From assembly GCF_018812025.1 (NCBI RefSeq), contig NC_063044.1, forward strand, positions 72,205,057 through 72,269,056: DNA of 64,000 nucleotides. The letters run 5' to 3'. The notes below the pieces were generated by a model. That model did not search any database. It was not told the origin of the DNA and worked only from the letters and a program-made list of their open reading frames with translations. The DNA is from Megalobrama amblycephala. Taxonomy: Eukaryota; Chordata; Actinopteri; Cypriniformes; Xenocyprididae. Shown one piece after another: positions 46,830 through 58,619 of this stretch. The stretch's first letter is position 1; the number at the start of each line of letters is the position of its first letter. A program made the position numbers and the translations under genes.

Positions 46830-48350
46830 TTTTATAGACAGACAGATTGAGAGTGACTCCTGAAGGACCAGCACAACATCGTCTTGTACCACTGTTCTGA
46901 AGAATTAATCTTCCAGAATCTGGCAGTAAGTTTTAGGAGTTCATTTCTAGTCAATTTCTTATCCTGAAAAGTCCGTCTTGCAAAGATAATGATCTTCCAA
47001 AACTTACTGGCAGAAAATAGATGTCACCTGCCACATATTTTATTATATGTTATGGATTTCTTTGTTGTTCATTGACTTTGTCTTTGACAATATATAATAT
47101 TTTTATTTTTAATATTTTTATTTTCAAATAGTAAAACAAAACATTAAAACAGTTCCAATGATTGACACTGGCAATCTTTTTTTTTTTTTTTTTGAAAAAA
47201 AAAAAAAAAAAGTCATAATTGTGAGTTTTTATCATGCAATTCTGACCTTTTTTCTCACAATTATGATTTTTTTTTCTGCCATTTGAGAGTTTATATTCTG
47301 CAATTCTTACTTCTTTTCTTAGAATTGTGAGATATAAACTTGCAATTCCAAGAAAAAGTCAGAATTGCAAGTTATATCACACAATTCTGACTTTGTCTTG
47401 CAGTTGCGATTATCAAATCACAATTATGTAAACTCGCAGTTTCAAGAGATTAAAAGTCCAAATAGCTAGATATAAAGTTTAACTAAGTTGCAATTGCCTA
47501 TTTTTTAGTTTTTATTCTGTTAGCGGAAACAAGCTTCTATAGTCATAATGCATGATTTAGAGCTCATATTAAAAACTGATTTTATAGTTAAGTCATGGCA
47601 ATAAACTAGCTATGTCTTTTAGGGCATGATCCTAGTCTTTTATTCCTGTTGTGGTAAAATTGAAAATGTCCAGGAAAAGTCCTTGAAAATTATTGCAGAA
47701 AAAGAGTGAAAACCCTAATGGAAGTGCCAAAACAGACAGTGTTTATTCCCTAAAAAAACAAAAAAAAAACAAACAAAAAAAAAAAACGGGTTTCTCTGAC
47801 ATTCTTCTAAATGACCAAGGTCAAGCCCATTCAAACATCTACAAAACAGTCCTGGCTAAAACATGTGTAACGAGTTAAGTTAAATGTAACACATTGCTTT
47901 TTCACTAAAATCCTTTTATTATATTTTATATTTATTTCCATTTTTCTTTAAAATATGTTGATTCTACGGTTCACTATTTATACGGTTGACTTTTATTTTG
48001 ACATTTTCTTCTGGCGCTCTGCTGACGCCATTTTCAAGTGACTGCGCGCCTCTCGCCAGTTCACATTGGTTATGCTGGGGAGAGGTAAGCGTTTTTCTGA
48101 GCTCTGCATTTTATAAGTGAATTAAGTTAAAAGGTGTATAAATCGACTAAATATCTTATTTTAAATGGTACTGAGACTATTTACAGTGTTCTGTTGCATG
48201 TTTTATGCGTATGTGGATTAGGAATGTGAAGTTATATCGTGTGGGCCGTACGATATGCTATTCGCATGATTTTGAGTTATCTATTAGCTAACAAATGTTA
48301 TATCATACAGGATTGTCTCATGAAACGCCAACCAGAGTGAGATATGAACT
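46740..48350. other. simple repeats and low-complexity DNA
   Basis: A TA run lies at about 46784-46826. T17-G-A17 forms a perfect palindrome at 47177-47211. A degenerate tandem array of the word 'cagaattg.gagtt/ataaact' spans about 47215-47420. At 48000-48084 a GC-richer block ends in GAGAG/GTAAGC, possibly a first exon for the downstream MULE-like gene, though its phase does not fit. Confidence 0.5.
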
Positions 48351-48369
48351 TTATTCATGTTAATCCACA

Positions 48370-50000
48370 GGTATTTCACACAAGATGAACTGTTTAATTT
48401 GCATGAATTGGCATACCAACCACATATTTCTACATTCCCGGACCTTCTTGTTTATGCAGGGATGACGGACATTGATTTGGCATGTGCAAACTTGGAGGAA
48501 TCAGTGAGGTTTGCTTACCCACAAATGATTAGCTATGACACATTTCAAATGGGGGATTTTTATGTGTCTGTGCTGGCAATGACCCAGTGTATCCAGTTGG
48601 CTTCATAATATATGAACGTAAATTCATGCAGCATGATGAGAAATTTTTGACTGAGATTTTGGGAAAGCTGGGAATGGACAGATACAAGTGACAGTTGACG
48701 GGGAAAAAGGAATTGTAGGTGCTTTGAAAAAAAAAAAAAACTTTAATACACCAATATAAGTGTAGTGTTCTGCCGCAGCCACATCTTGATTTTAACGCCC
48801 GCTATGATGCCTTCACTAAAGGATGGTCAGAAGGATTCCTGTGGTACTTTGACCATCATCTGAAAGCAGACATTTGTGAAAACATGGCTGCATACTACAC
48901 TAAACAATCCTGTGCATTTACACTAACAAACAATAAAAGTGAGAGCATCCACAAAATGATTAAATCCCAAAATGAATGGTGAGAACTTGCAGTGGTGCTC
49001 TCACTGTACTACGTGTAGTCATACTTTTTATTTGAATTTCAGAGGGTAAAATGTGGCTTGGAAAATTATGCAATGAAGCAGAACCTTAGTGTAGAAGTGA
49101 CAGATGTGAAAATACCCTCTTCTTATTGTGAAAAGGATCAATGCCAACACAGTTTCTTATTGTGGAAAGGATCAGTGCCAACACAGAAAATGAGCCATGC
49201 AAAGTTGAAGTTAAACTTACGTCATCCTAGATATCTTTGGCTAAGACAGTCATTGAAATGTCTTCTGGTCTAAATCCATCTTGAGTGTTTGTGGACGAAT
49301 CAGTTCGAAATACTGCCAATGGTGCATTATGCTCTTGTCCCAGCACTGGGAAATGCTACCACATATTTGCAGTAGAAATGGCTACGGGGCTTCACTTTGC
49401 TACATAGCGAACATACAGCCTCTCAGTGATGCGGAAGAGAGGGAGAGGCAATGAAACAAAATCGGGCTGGAAAAACCCCGGAACAAAAGACTAGATTATT
49501 TGGTCAACCCGGCACCAGACTCCTTACTGTCTTCAATGCCTGGCTCTCTGGAAGACAACATTCCACCAATTCCTATGGATGCTGAAAAGGAGGAGGAAAA
49601 ACAGAGCAGTATAAGTGTTCTGATACAGCTGCTATGTCTGAGGAGACACCGCAGTCTGATGCTGAAAAAGATACTTGCCAGTTTGGGTGCTCATATGAAT
49701 CAGACTTGTTGGTGGACAGCATGTTGAAAGAAGAAGCTTGCATGTACACTTCAGCAACAGAAAACTTTCAGGCTTCTGAATGGAAAACCTCAGATGTAGT
49801 GAACACTCCACAACAAGGAAATGGGTATGACTGTGGTGTCTTTGCTATTGTGAATGCTTGTGATATCATTGACAACACACCATTAGGGCCAATCAACAGC
49901 TTAAAGGCAAGAATGTGGATTCATTCCCTTATTGAGAAGTATGAGCCTCCGAAGATCAGGACTCTCACAGGAAAAACGGCAACGCTTTAAAAAAAGAAGT
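48370..50000 (+). pseudogene. MULE-like transposase gene with SWIM finger and Ulp1-type protease
   Basis: After an ATCCACAG acceptor the plus strand encodes YFTQDELFNLHELAYQP, then FQMGDFYVSVLAM holding a probable first catalytic Asp. In a second frame follow FIIYERKFMQHDEKF and QVTVDGEKGIVGALK (second Asp), later RYDAFTKGWSEGFLWYFD and NNKSESIHKMIK (candidate Glu). About 350 bases on, ALCSCPSTGKCYHIFAVEMA is a CxC-x5-CxH SWIM zinc finger, a partner of MULE transposases. Near the end, TPQQGNGYDCGVFAIVNA matches the Cys active-site box of C48/Ulp1 SUMO-type proteases; its His/Asp part is not found. Several frameshifts, an A-run and stops show decay. Order DDE-SWIM-Ulp1 suggests one ancestral protein or element. 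Confidence 0.6.
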
Positions 50001-50411
50001 ACAGACATACAAACAGACAGTACATGTAAGCAGAGCAGATTACACTGGTACCCTGAAAAGACTACAGCTGAACAGCAGAGATGCCAAAGACTGGGTTCGC
50101 TGCTTAAGCTCAACGTGTAAAGGTGACCCAAAGCACAGAGATTAATATATCTTGTGCATTATTTGCAGACGATGGTTCCACCTTAAATGCACAAAGTCAG
50201 CTGACCGGTTAGTTATTGCTTGCACTGATTATCATAAATGTCTTATGTGCTCTTGCTGAGGCAGCCAATTTGAAACAACATAATGAAATGTGTTAACAGT
50301 GAATAAAATAGTGCATCAATAATTTTCACTGATAAATAAATAAAATGAACTGTTGCAAACACCCCTCAAAAAAAGAAAAAGTAAAAAAAAAAAAAATTCT
50401 ATAAAATATAT

Positions 50412-50466
<55 letters not shown>

Positions 50467-50920
50467 TATTTAGATCATGTATATTCTATCTATCTATCTA
50501 TCTATCTATAAAGCAGTTGCTTCAAATTTAGAGTATGGCAGTCATATGTATATAGACATGAGACTATTATAAAATTTAATATCTGTCTATCTATCTATCT
50601 ATCTATCTATCTATCAATAAAGCAATTGCTTCAAATTTGAAGTAGATAATGGCAGTCATCTATATAGACAGATAAAGGCACACAGTAAAGGCTGTGAAGT
50701 GTTTGATTAAAAAAGAAAATTGGAGATTAAATGTGAAATTATCAACATATATTAAAAACTACATCCAGTTTCATAGACGGGGCTTAAGCTGGTCCCAGAA
50801 TAAAATGCATAATTGAGCTGTATTAACTGAAAGTAACTTGCCCTATCATAAATATGTTGTCTTAAGATGCACACAAGTAATGTTTTTTTTAAAGTGAACG
50901 TTTATGAAAGTTACTGAGGC
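50000..50920. other. microsatellites, no gene
   Basis: A (CA)n/(TA)n tract at 50412-50463 and tetranucleotide (TCTA)n tracts at 50487-50510 and 50583-50616. The sequence after each TCTA tract is similar (AAAGCA.TTGCTTCAAATTT), so the two tracts belong to a local duplication. Confidence 0.7.
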
Positions 50921-50924
50921 TGTG

Positions 50925-51440
50925 TTTACACTGGCACAAAATATCCGATCTTTTGCTCACATCTGTGACACAGATCGGAATTAGTTGCACACGTGTAAAC
51001 ACAAATCCACACGAGATCCGATTTTTTTCGCATCTGATCTAAGCCATTTCCATATATGGTTTTAAATCCGATACATATCCGATCTTTGGACATGCGACCT
51101 ACGTCTAAACACGCATATCCGATTCCCATTAGAATTCCAAGCCATCAAAAGGCGAGGGAGGCAAGTTTGCTCACTAAAAGGTAGCTTTAATGTTGTATTA
51201 TGAAGCAGACGTGCCTGTATGCACTTGCACTAAAAATTCACAGCTTTATTATTGAGGTGGGAACTTTATATGTCTAACGTTATCTATTTTTCTAGAAAGA
51301 AATTGGGCGCACACACATACATTCAGCAGATGAATGTCAACCTTTGCCCGGTTAATTTAAAAGAGACTGCCGTGTTGTTGTTTCTTATAGAGTCTGGGAA
51401 CGTGACGTCAGCAGCGCATTGCATTCTGGGACATTAGGTC
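50925..51440. repeat. probable truncated DNA-transposon derivative
   Basis: Rich in the word ATCCGAT in both orientations, beginning GGCTGTGTTTACACTGG, a start typical of fish MITEs. No matching right end was found. Confidence 0.4.
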
Positions 51441-51663
51441 ACGGACAGTACAGTAGTGACTGAGAAATAGTGGAGGAAGATGTTAAAATTTATATTATAC
51501 AGTTAAAAACATATTAGAATGGTGAACGCTGGCTGTGGTATGAACTATATGCATATACTGACCAGCGTGGTAAACGAATGTGAAATGGAGCGCCATTTTG
51601 TCCCATTTTCAGGACATTCTAAAACGCTTAATGTGGCGTAATGTAAGTAAACATCATGCTAAT

Positions 51664-51870
51664 AGCCCAGAATTTGAACGCAACGCGTTTAATTTCACGT
51701 TAAACGTTTTCCTCCCATAAAAACTATATGTAACAGTTACAGCAAAGCAGATATGAGCCTAGAATATGAACAGAACCCATATTATTACACGTTAAGTCAC
51801 TGTCCATTAAGTGTTTTCTTTATGGGAGGAAAATGCTTGTGTTAAATGTGTTGCGTTCATATTCTGGGCT
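51664..51870. repeat. hairpin repeat, 207 bp
   Basis: AGCCCAGAATTTGAACGCAA is repeated as a near reverse complement (TTGCGTTCATATTCTGGGCT) at the far side. A second inner pair (CCTCCCATAAA/TTTATGGGAGG) is also present. Non-coding, probably a MITE. Confidence 0.65.
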
Positions 51871-52128
51871 CATCTGCTTTTCTGTAGTAAACACCAAACT
51901 AATAAAGCATTAGCATTAGTAAATTAAGCCACGTTAAGCTTTTTCACATTAAGCATGTTATAATGTCCCTGCTGAAAAAAACAATAGAAACCATTACAGA
52001 AATCCTAATGGTTTCCAATACAAAACCATTACAAACCATCAGCCATTAACCATTAAAACCATTACCAAATGGTTTCCATTACGTAGTGTGTTTTGGGCAC
52101 ATTCCATTAGGATTTATTGGTTTGTATT

Positions 52129-52670
52129 GGTTTCCATTACAGTTTTTGTATTGGTTCTAATGGTTCCATTACAAATTTGTATTGGTCTTTATTTGCAAAT
52201 ATTTAATGGTTTCCATTACATTTTTTGTATTGGTTCTAATGGTTCCATTACAAATTTGTATTGGTCTTTATTTGCAAATATTTAATGATTTCCATTACAG
52301 TTTTTGTATTGGTTCTAATGGTTCCATTACAAATTTGTATTGGTCTTTATTTGCAAATATTTAATGATTTCCATTACAGTTTTTGTATTGGTTCTAATGG
52401 TTCCATTACAAATTTGTATTGGTCTTTATTTGCAAATATTTAATGGTTTCCATTACAGTTTTTGTATTGGTTCTAATGGTTCCATTACAAATTTGTATTG
52501 GTCTTTATTTGCAAATATTTAATGATTTCCATTACAGTTTTTGTATTGGTTCTAATGGTTCCATTACAAATTTGTATTGGTCTTTATTTGCAAATATTTA
52601 ATGATTTCCATTGCAGTTTTTGTATTGGTTCTAATGGTTCCATTACAAATTGTATTGGTCTTTATTTGCT
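52129..52670. repeat. 79-bp minisatellite, about 6.9 units
   Basis: Units start at 52129, 52208, 52287, 52366, 52445, 52524 and 52603 (last one partial). They are nearly identical; the seventh base-pair step alternates GGTTTCC/GATTTCC between units. The flank at 51990-52128 has degenerate pieces of the same words in inverted orientation (GGTTTCCATTAC / AACCATTAC), so the array probably expanded inside a MITE. Chained open frames here are an artefact of period 79. Confidence 0.9.
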
Positions 52671-52674
52671 TTTA

Positions 52675-53789
52675 ATTAGGCCATTAATTAATTAAATACT
52701 TTCAGTTATTACTACACTTATACACTGGTTTTGTCCTTGTTGCTTAAAAAAAAACTTCAAATCTATAATTTTAATTTGTATAAATTGCACACCAACTTTT
52801 CAAAAGCTAACAGCTCAGGTTGTGTTTTGCAAAGAATTAAGAACATGCACCTGTAATCTAAATTAAATTTAGGATTAAGACCAGTGTATTTACTTAACTA
52901 AGCTGGGAATAAATATCTGACACAAAAAAATAACAATGACCTTTTTATTAATTAATGTATACAAGAACTACAAGAATAAGATAAACAATAAACGAAAAGA
53001 ACTATGATGTTTGTAGCATCACTGTATCCACTGTGGCTGGGTTAGACCTGCAAAAAAGGAGAATTCATTAGGACAATGTACCTCTTAAACCACATTATCA
53101 GTATATGAGATCATCCAAACATTGTATATTTATATGGGAGTCTCAAAGAAGTTGCAAGAACTTAGTTGTCAACAAAACATCATGCCTTAATTCATTCAAC
53201 ACTTTGGGTGTACTTTGAGCAGATTCAAGATATCTTGACAGCTGTGAACTTTTGTCCATTAGTCATATGTTCATAGCATGACAGTCATCTTTTATTTAAC
53301 CTTCTCCAGGTATATGTTTTAATTTATGAAACAGATAGTTCTGGTTAGGGGTGCACCAACATTTTCTGTTGAAAATAGCATTTTTGGTTTTTGACTGAAA
53401 GAGAAAAAAGGCTGAAAATATAAGCCCAAAATATTAACTTAATTTATATGCTGCCTGCCCCTCCGTTTTTAGTGCTCAGGTTTTAATCTTACTTAGCATT
53501 TTTTTGTAGTGAATGCTCCACTTATGTACCATTAATGCTCACTGGAAAAGCAAAATCTACCCAAATAGTGTGCTGGCACAGGGGAATTTTCCCTTATGGA
53601 AAGAAAATATATTTCCCTATAAATGAATGATCAGTATACATGATTTAAATTAAAGGGGTGATGAACTGAGGTCATCATACTTTAATAATATCCTTTAAGT
53701 TTTAGAGCTGAAAACTTCCTTGTTAGTCCAATAAAAGCTTTAATTGACACCAGACCCAGAAAACAACAGGATTTTCAGCTATTGTTTTG
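52675..53789. other. no gene seen; possible outer hAT-like end at 53347
   Basis: TAGGGGTGCACC at about 53347 and TTGCACCCCTA at about 59305 are inverted and could be the ends of an element that received the BEL insertion; no target duplication was found for them. Nothing else is supported. Confidence 0.35.
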
Positions 53790-53794
53790 TCAGG

Positions 53795-54730
53795 TGTTGT
53801 GAATTAATTTAGAGTAATAATAGCAATTACAGAATGTTTTATTAATTGTCACTGATAATAACAGATAAAGTTTAAATTGTCATATATTGGGTTGTTCAGC
53901 TTTAAAGGGTTAGTTCACCCAAAAATGAAAATTTTGTCATTTATTATTTACCCTCATGCCGTTCCACACCCGTAAGACCTTCATTAATCTTCGGAACACA
54001 AATTAAGATATTTTAGTTCAAATCCGATGGCCCCGTGAGGCCTTCATAGGGAACAATGACATTTCCTCTGTCAAGATCCATTAATGTACTAAAAACATAT
54101 TTAAATCAGTTCATGTGAGTACAGTGGTTCAATATTAATATTATAAAGCCACGAGAATATTTTTGGTGCGGCAAAAAAACAAAATAACGACTTATTTGGT
54201 GATGGCCGATTTCAAAACACTGCTTCAGGAAGCATCAGAGCATTGTGAATCAGCGTGTCGAATCTGCAGTTCGGAGCACCAAAGTCACGTGATTTCAGCC
54301 GTTTGGCGGGTTTGAACCGCGATCCGATTCATGATTCGATACACTGATTCATTGTCCTCCGATGCTTGTTTTGTAATCGGCCATCACTAAATAAGTCGTT
54401 ATTTTGTTTTTTTGGCATCGCTTTATAATATTAATATTGAACCACTGTACTCACATGAACTGATTTAGATGTGTTTTTAGTACATTAATGGATCTTGACA
54501 GAGGAAATGTCATTGTTCCCTATGCAGGCCTCACGGGGCCATCGGATTTGAACTAAAATATCTTAATTTGTGTTCAGAAGATTAATGAAGGTCTTACGGG
54601 TGTGAAACGGCATGAGGGTGAGTAATAAATGACAGAATTTTCATTTTTGGGTGAACTAACCCTTTAAGAAAAGTCTATCCATAATGCATAATGAGCAAGT
54701 GAGAGCGCGCAGAAAAAGAACATGTGACTG
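53795..54730 (+). repeat. 5' LTR, split by a MITE and 3'-truncated
   Basis: LTR sequence runs 53795-53905 and 54664 to about 54730 (ending CATGTGACTGA), closely matching 58947-59125. The last 117 bases of the LTR are missing on this side. Confidence 0.88.
53906..54663. mobile_element. complete 758-bp foldback MITE, AGGGTTAG family, TTAA duplication
   Basis: It begins AGGGTTAGTTCACCC and ends GGGTGAACTAACCCT, with most of its length forming a long imperfect inverted repeat. TTAA flanks both ends (53902-53905 and 54664-54667). The 3' LTR shows the same site empty with a single TTAA (59054-59057), so the duplication is demonstrated within the window. No coding. Confidence 0.93.
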
Positions 54731-54734
54731 ACAA

Positions 54735-55880
54735 ACAGTTAAGCTACCCAAGTTAATAATCAGCAAGTTCAGCAGTGAAATTAGCTTGTGGCAAGACTTT
54801 TGGAATCAGTTTGAAACCGCTATTCACAAAAATGGCACGTTGAGCAAAACAGAAGTTCGGAGCAAGCAAAAATCGGAAATCAATTCTTCTTCGCGGCTCA
54901 GAATGCAAACACAGGAAGTTGTGCTGTGTTGCCACAAGCAACCACTGTTTAGAGCAGCGGAGAAGTGAAAACGCAGTATGTCTGCTGTTTGGCAGTATTT
55001 CAGACCAGTAAAACGGCGACATGTCTCATATGCAATGCTGCAATTTCAAGTGGCACAAGTATTGGCAACTTTAACACAAATAACTTAATAAAGCATTTGA
55101 AGACGCGTCACCCCGCGCAACACGATGGTTACATAAAGGCTAATGCTGCGTTCACACCAGACGTGAATGAAGCGATAAGCGCGTGTGATTTACATGTTAA
55201 GTCAATGCAAAGACGCGAATTGACTCCCTGCGGCGCGATTCGCGTGAATGACGCGGTGCGAATTGAGCGATTCGGGCGTTTGACGCGCTTAAGATGGAGA
55301 AGGATGAGGCGTGCCAGCTTCATTCAAACAAAGAGAAAAGTTTTCAAAAGACAAAGATAACCGACAAAATTGTCGGGTTTATTGTTCTGGATGACCAGCT
55401 GCTGTCAGTCGTCGAAAACGTGAGATTTTTATTTAACAAAATTGTTTCTGGACTTCAAGTTTTAAAGAGATTATTTTCTTATATAGCCTAATTATATTCC
55501 TAGATTTATTTGTTGCACTGTTTTTATAGTTATATTGTAAAACTAATATACCTTTTTCAGTTTACAGTGTTAGATTTGTGACTGCATTTGAAGTTCTTTT
55601 TCACTTAAAATAAATAAATAATATAACTGACAAATGTATGTCAGATAATAAAAATACTCTAGTTCACTGTATGTTTTTGTTCTTGTTTTATTAAGGGATA
55701 AGTCTGAAGCACACCATAAATAATTCTATCAATTCATACAGGGCTAGTAGTATATATATATATATAGGCTACAGATACACACCCAGGTATCGGATCGGTA
55801 CTCGGTATCGGCCGATACCCTGAGCTCAGGTATCGGCATCGGTATCGGGAATGGAAAAGGGGTATCGGAACATCTCTAGT
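54735..55880 (+). pseudogene. hAT transposase fragment with BED finger
   Basis: Plus-strand text ATCLICNAAISSGTS ... LIKHLKTRHPAQHDGY is a BED zinc finger (CxxC ... HxxxxH). After an interruption at 55139-55317 the protein resumes with ITDKIVGFIVLDDQLLSVVE, the segment that follows the BED finger in ZBED-like hAT transposases. The catalytic region and dimerisation domain are absent. A GGTATCGG-rich stretch at 55775-55870 may be its subterminal repeat. It replaces the end of the BEL 5' LTR and the start of gag. Confidence 0.65.
55139..55317. mobile_element. MITE fragment inside the hAT sequence
   Basis: It starts TGCGTTCACACCAGACG and is rich in CGCGAAT-type words, a common fish MITE type. 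It interrupts the hAT reading between the BED finger and the next domain. Confidence 0.5.
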
Positions 55881-55929
55881 CAAAGCTAACACAAACCATT
55901 TAAAAGACCAGACACATCAATTGAAATGA

Positions 55930-56465
55930 AGCATAAAAAGCATCACATGCCGTCAGCTGCAGTACTGCAAACCACCAGTCAAAGAACACCGAACTGCCTT
56001 TTCTGTGACAGTGCAGCACACAAAACAGAACTGTGTCCAGAAATTGACATTGCTGCACGGAAAGAAAAATGAATGAAAATGGGACAATGCTTTGTTTGTC
56101 TTGGGCCAAAGCACATTGGTGTGGACTATTATTGGAGTATAGTATCAGGCCAAGTAGAAAGAATCACAGATGCACTTGTGGCCATTGAAAGCATTTTTGG
56201 ATGGTCAGTGCAGGGCCCAGTCACAATGTCCAGTGTTTCTGATGCAGCATGCTTGCACGTACAAATTAACGAAGACACACTGGTCTCAGAACGTCTGAAG
56301 GCCTTCTGGGAAATCGAGTCCCTTGGTATCAACATGAAGCAGACAGACAGTCCTGAAGAGGAGGAGGCTCTTCACCTGTTTGAAAAGACAACTCAGTACA
56401 AAGACGGTCGATATGAAGTGGAGCTGCCATGGCGACCTGACAAACCAGAACTCCCAGATAACTAA
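55930..56465 (+). pseudogene. BEL gag zinc knuckles and protease C-terminus
   Basis: Two CCHC-like knuckles (NCLFCDSAAHKTELC and GQCFVCLGPKHIG) are separated by a stop. The reading then jumps to IFGWSVQGPV, the end of the BEL aspartic-protease region, and to LKAFWEIESLGI, the start of the reverse transcriptase. The protease active site is lost through an internal deletion after the second knuckle. Confidence 0.75.
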
Positions 56466-56479
56466 AGAATTGCAAAGAA

Positions 56480-56840
56480 AAGATTTGAAGGACTTTGAAG
56501 AAAGTTGCAGTCAGATGTAGTGCTGTATCACAGATACAATGAAGTTGTGAATGATTACCTTGAGCAGGGCATCGTCGAAGACGTGGTGGAGGGCAGGTCG
56601 TCTCCAAATGCTGTAAAGTACTACATGCCTCATCATGCTGTTCTGTGGGAAGACAAGGTAACCACAAAGCTCAGAGTATTGTTTGATGCCTCATCACATG
56701 ACATTGGCTCTCCTTCACTAAATGACTGAATCCAGATTTGCTCAGCATACTGATAAAATTCAGACTGGCAAGGATGGTGTTCAGAACTTCCACAGATCCA
56801 CCACATCATCATTCCTCGCTGGTATGGAATAAAATCTGTG
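56480..56840 (+). pseudogene. BEL reverse transcriptase remnant
   Basis: Text such as YNEVVNDYLEQGIVEDV, MPHHAVLWEDK and LRVLFDASSH is the finger region of a BEL reverse transcriptase. A deletion near 56730 removes the palm with its Asp-Asp motif. Confidence 0.75.
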
Positions 56841-57887
56841 CACAGACACGATGCACAACAACTCCACGTGTTCTGTGATGCAAGCGAGAAAGCTTACAGT
56901 ACTGTTGCCTACCTGCTGCGAGTAGCTGATGATGGAACAAAGACCACATGCCTTGTTGCTTCAAAGTCCAGGGTAGCCCCCCTGAAGAAGATATCACTGC
57001 CTTGTCTTGAACTCATGGGAGCAGTGATTGGAGCAAGACTAGGAACCAGCCTGTTAAAGCCTTTGAATATGGAGCTCCATCAAGTTCACATGTGGACAGA
57101 TTCGATGATCGTGCTGCAGTGGATTCGCAGTCCAGCTCACAAATGGAAATAGTTTGTGTCAAACAGAGTATCTGAAATCCAGTGTCTAACCAACCCTGCA
57201 ATGTGGTCTCACTGTAAAGGCAAGTTCAATCCAGCTGACCTCCCCACCAGAAGTCAGACTGCAGCTAAACTGAAGGAAAGTGAACTGTGGTGGAAAAGAC
57301 CTTCATTTCTGACTACACCGAATCTGTTGGAAGAGAGCGATGAAGAACAAAGTAATGAAGATGTCACTAATGAGCAAAAGCAAGATCAGCAAATCACCGT
57401 TCAACTCAGTAGCAGCAGTGACCAAGAGCAAATGGAAACTTTGCTTGATTTAATGAAGTACAGCAAACTGAACACAGTATTGCAAGTCACTGCTTGGATC
57501 AAACGGTTTGTGCACAATGCAAGTTCAAGATCCAAGAGATGCGGGGAGTTGACTGTCAATGATATGTTTGAGACTGAGAAGTACTGGATAAAAGTGACTC
57601 CAGATAGCAGCTTTAGCCATGAAATCAATTTGCTGAAAGCTGGTAAAACCCTGAACTCTGATTCAAAAATCAGAGACCTAAAACCATTCCTTGACGAAGA
57701 TGAATTGCTCTGTGTTGGAGGCAGACTGCAACAGTCAGACTTTAGTTACAAAGAGAAACATCCATGGATTCTTCCCAGCAAATATAGATATTGTGAGCTG
57801 CTGGTTCAGCACAACCATGAATTTATCATGCATTCCGGTCTGAGAGACATGCTAGTACAAATTAGAAGTAGACACTGGATTTTGTGA
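56838..57887 (+). pseudogene. BEL Pao-type (A17) / RNase H-like region to integrase zinc domain
   Basis: LHVFCDASEKAYSTVAYLL, then LVASKSRVAPLKK, LPCLELMGAVIGARL and HMWTDSMIVLQWI form the region annotated as Pao retrotransposon peptidase A17 and containing RNase H-type acidic residues. A stop interrupts at 57150. The second part contains MWSHCKGKFNPADLPTR and LLDLMKYSK, and ends in the H-H part of the integrase zinc domain (QHNHEFIMHSGLRDML). Confidence 0.75.
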
Positions 57888-57899
57888 GGCAGACAAATT

Positions 57900-58475
57900 G
57901 TGAAGAGTATTCTGTCCAAATGTTCTGTGTGCAAAAGATTCAAGGCAAAGCCCGCACAGCAGGACACTGCTCCATTACCACGAGACAGATTAACAGAAAG
58001 CCCTCCATTTGTAGTAACTGGTGTAGACTTTGCAGGTCCACTGTATGTGAAGAATGATCGTGTGCAATGCAAGGCTTATGTTGCTCTGTTCACATGTGCC
58101 GTCACTAGAGCAGTGCATTTGGAGCTGGTTTCAAGTCAGTCAACTGAAAGTTTCTTGTTAGCACTCAAGCGATTTGTTTCCAGAAGAGGACTGTGCAGAG
58201 TCATTTATTCAGACAATGCCAAAACCTTTAAAAGAGCAAATCAAGACCTTAGCGAGCTGTGGCAAGCCATCAAAGATCCACAACTGCTGGAATACTTCTC
58301 AGGGAAGGGCATCACCTGGCGTTTCATTGTGGAACGAGCAGCCTGGTGGGGTGGATTTTGGGAGAGGCTTGTAAGGTCTGTGAAAATGTGCCTGAGGAAG
58401 GTGCTAGGAAGAGCATCACTCACAGTTGAAGAAATGTCTACACTCCTCTCAGAGGTACACACTGAATTCTAGACC
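57900..58475 (+). pseudogene. BEL integrase core
   Basis: It starts with the CxxC half of the zinc domain (KCSVCKRFK). Catalytic Asp is in TGVDFAGPLYV, the second Asp in VIYSDNAKTFK, and the Glu region in AAWWGGFWERLVRS. One TGA (57885-57887) separates it from the preceding frame, and the C-terminal end is frameshifted at 58430 into YTLNSRPLTFVHNEIDEPQ. The D,D(35)E set is present, but the gene is not intact. Confidence 0.85.
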
Positions 58476-58619
58476 CCTTACCTTTGTCCACAATGAGATC
58501 GATGAGCCACAACCACTAACGTCTGCACACTTCTTGGTTGATGAGCGACTTACTTCACTGCCCCAAAACAATTTTCAGCAGACCACGATCATCCCTCTGT
58601 CAGTAAAGAAGACATGACA

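Noticed and set aside
47177..47211. T17-G-A17 perfect palindrome resembling a terminator
   Set aside because: Low-complexity run in a eukaryotic intergenic region; no gene ends there.
46784..50616. Regularly spaced short repeats considered as a CRISPR-like array
   Set aside because: They are microsatellites and A/T runs without repeat-spacer structure, in a vertebrate genome.
52088..52695. Row of five overlapping 60-65 codon plus-strand open frames with repeated protein text
   Set aside because: They arise from the 79-bp minisatellite reading in successive frames; no promoter, splice or domain support.
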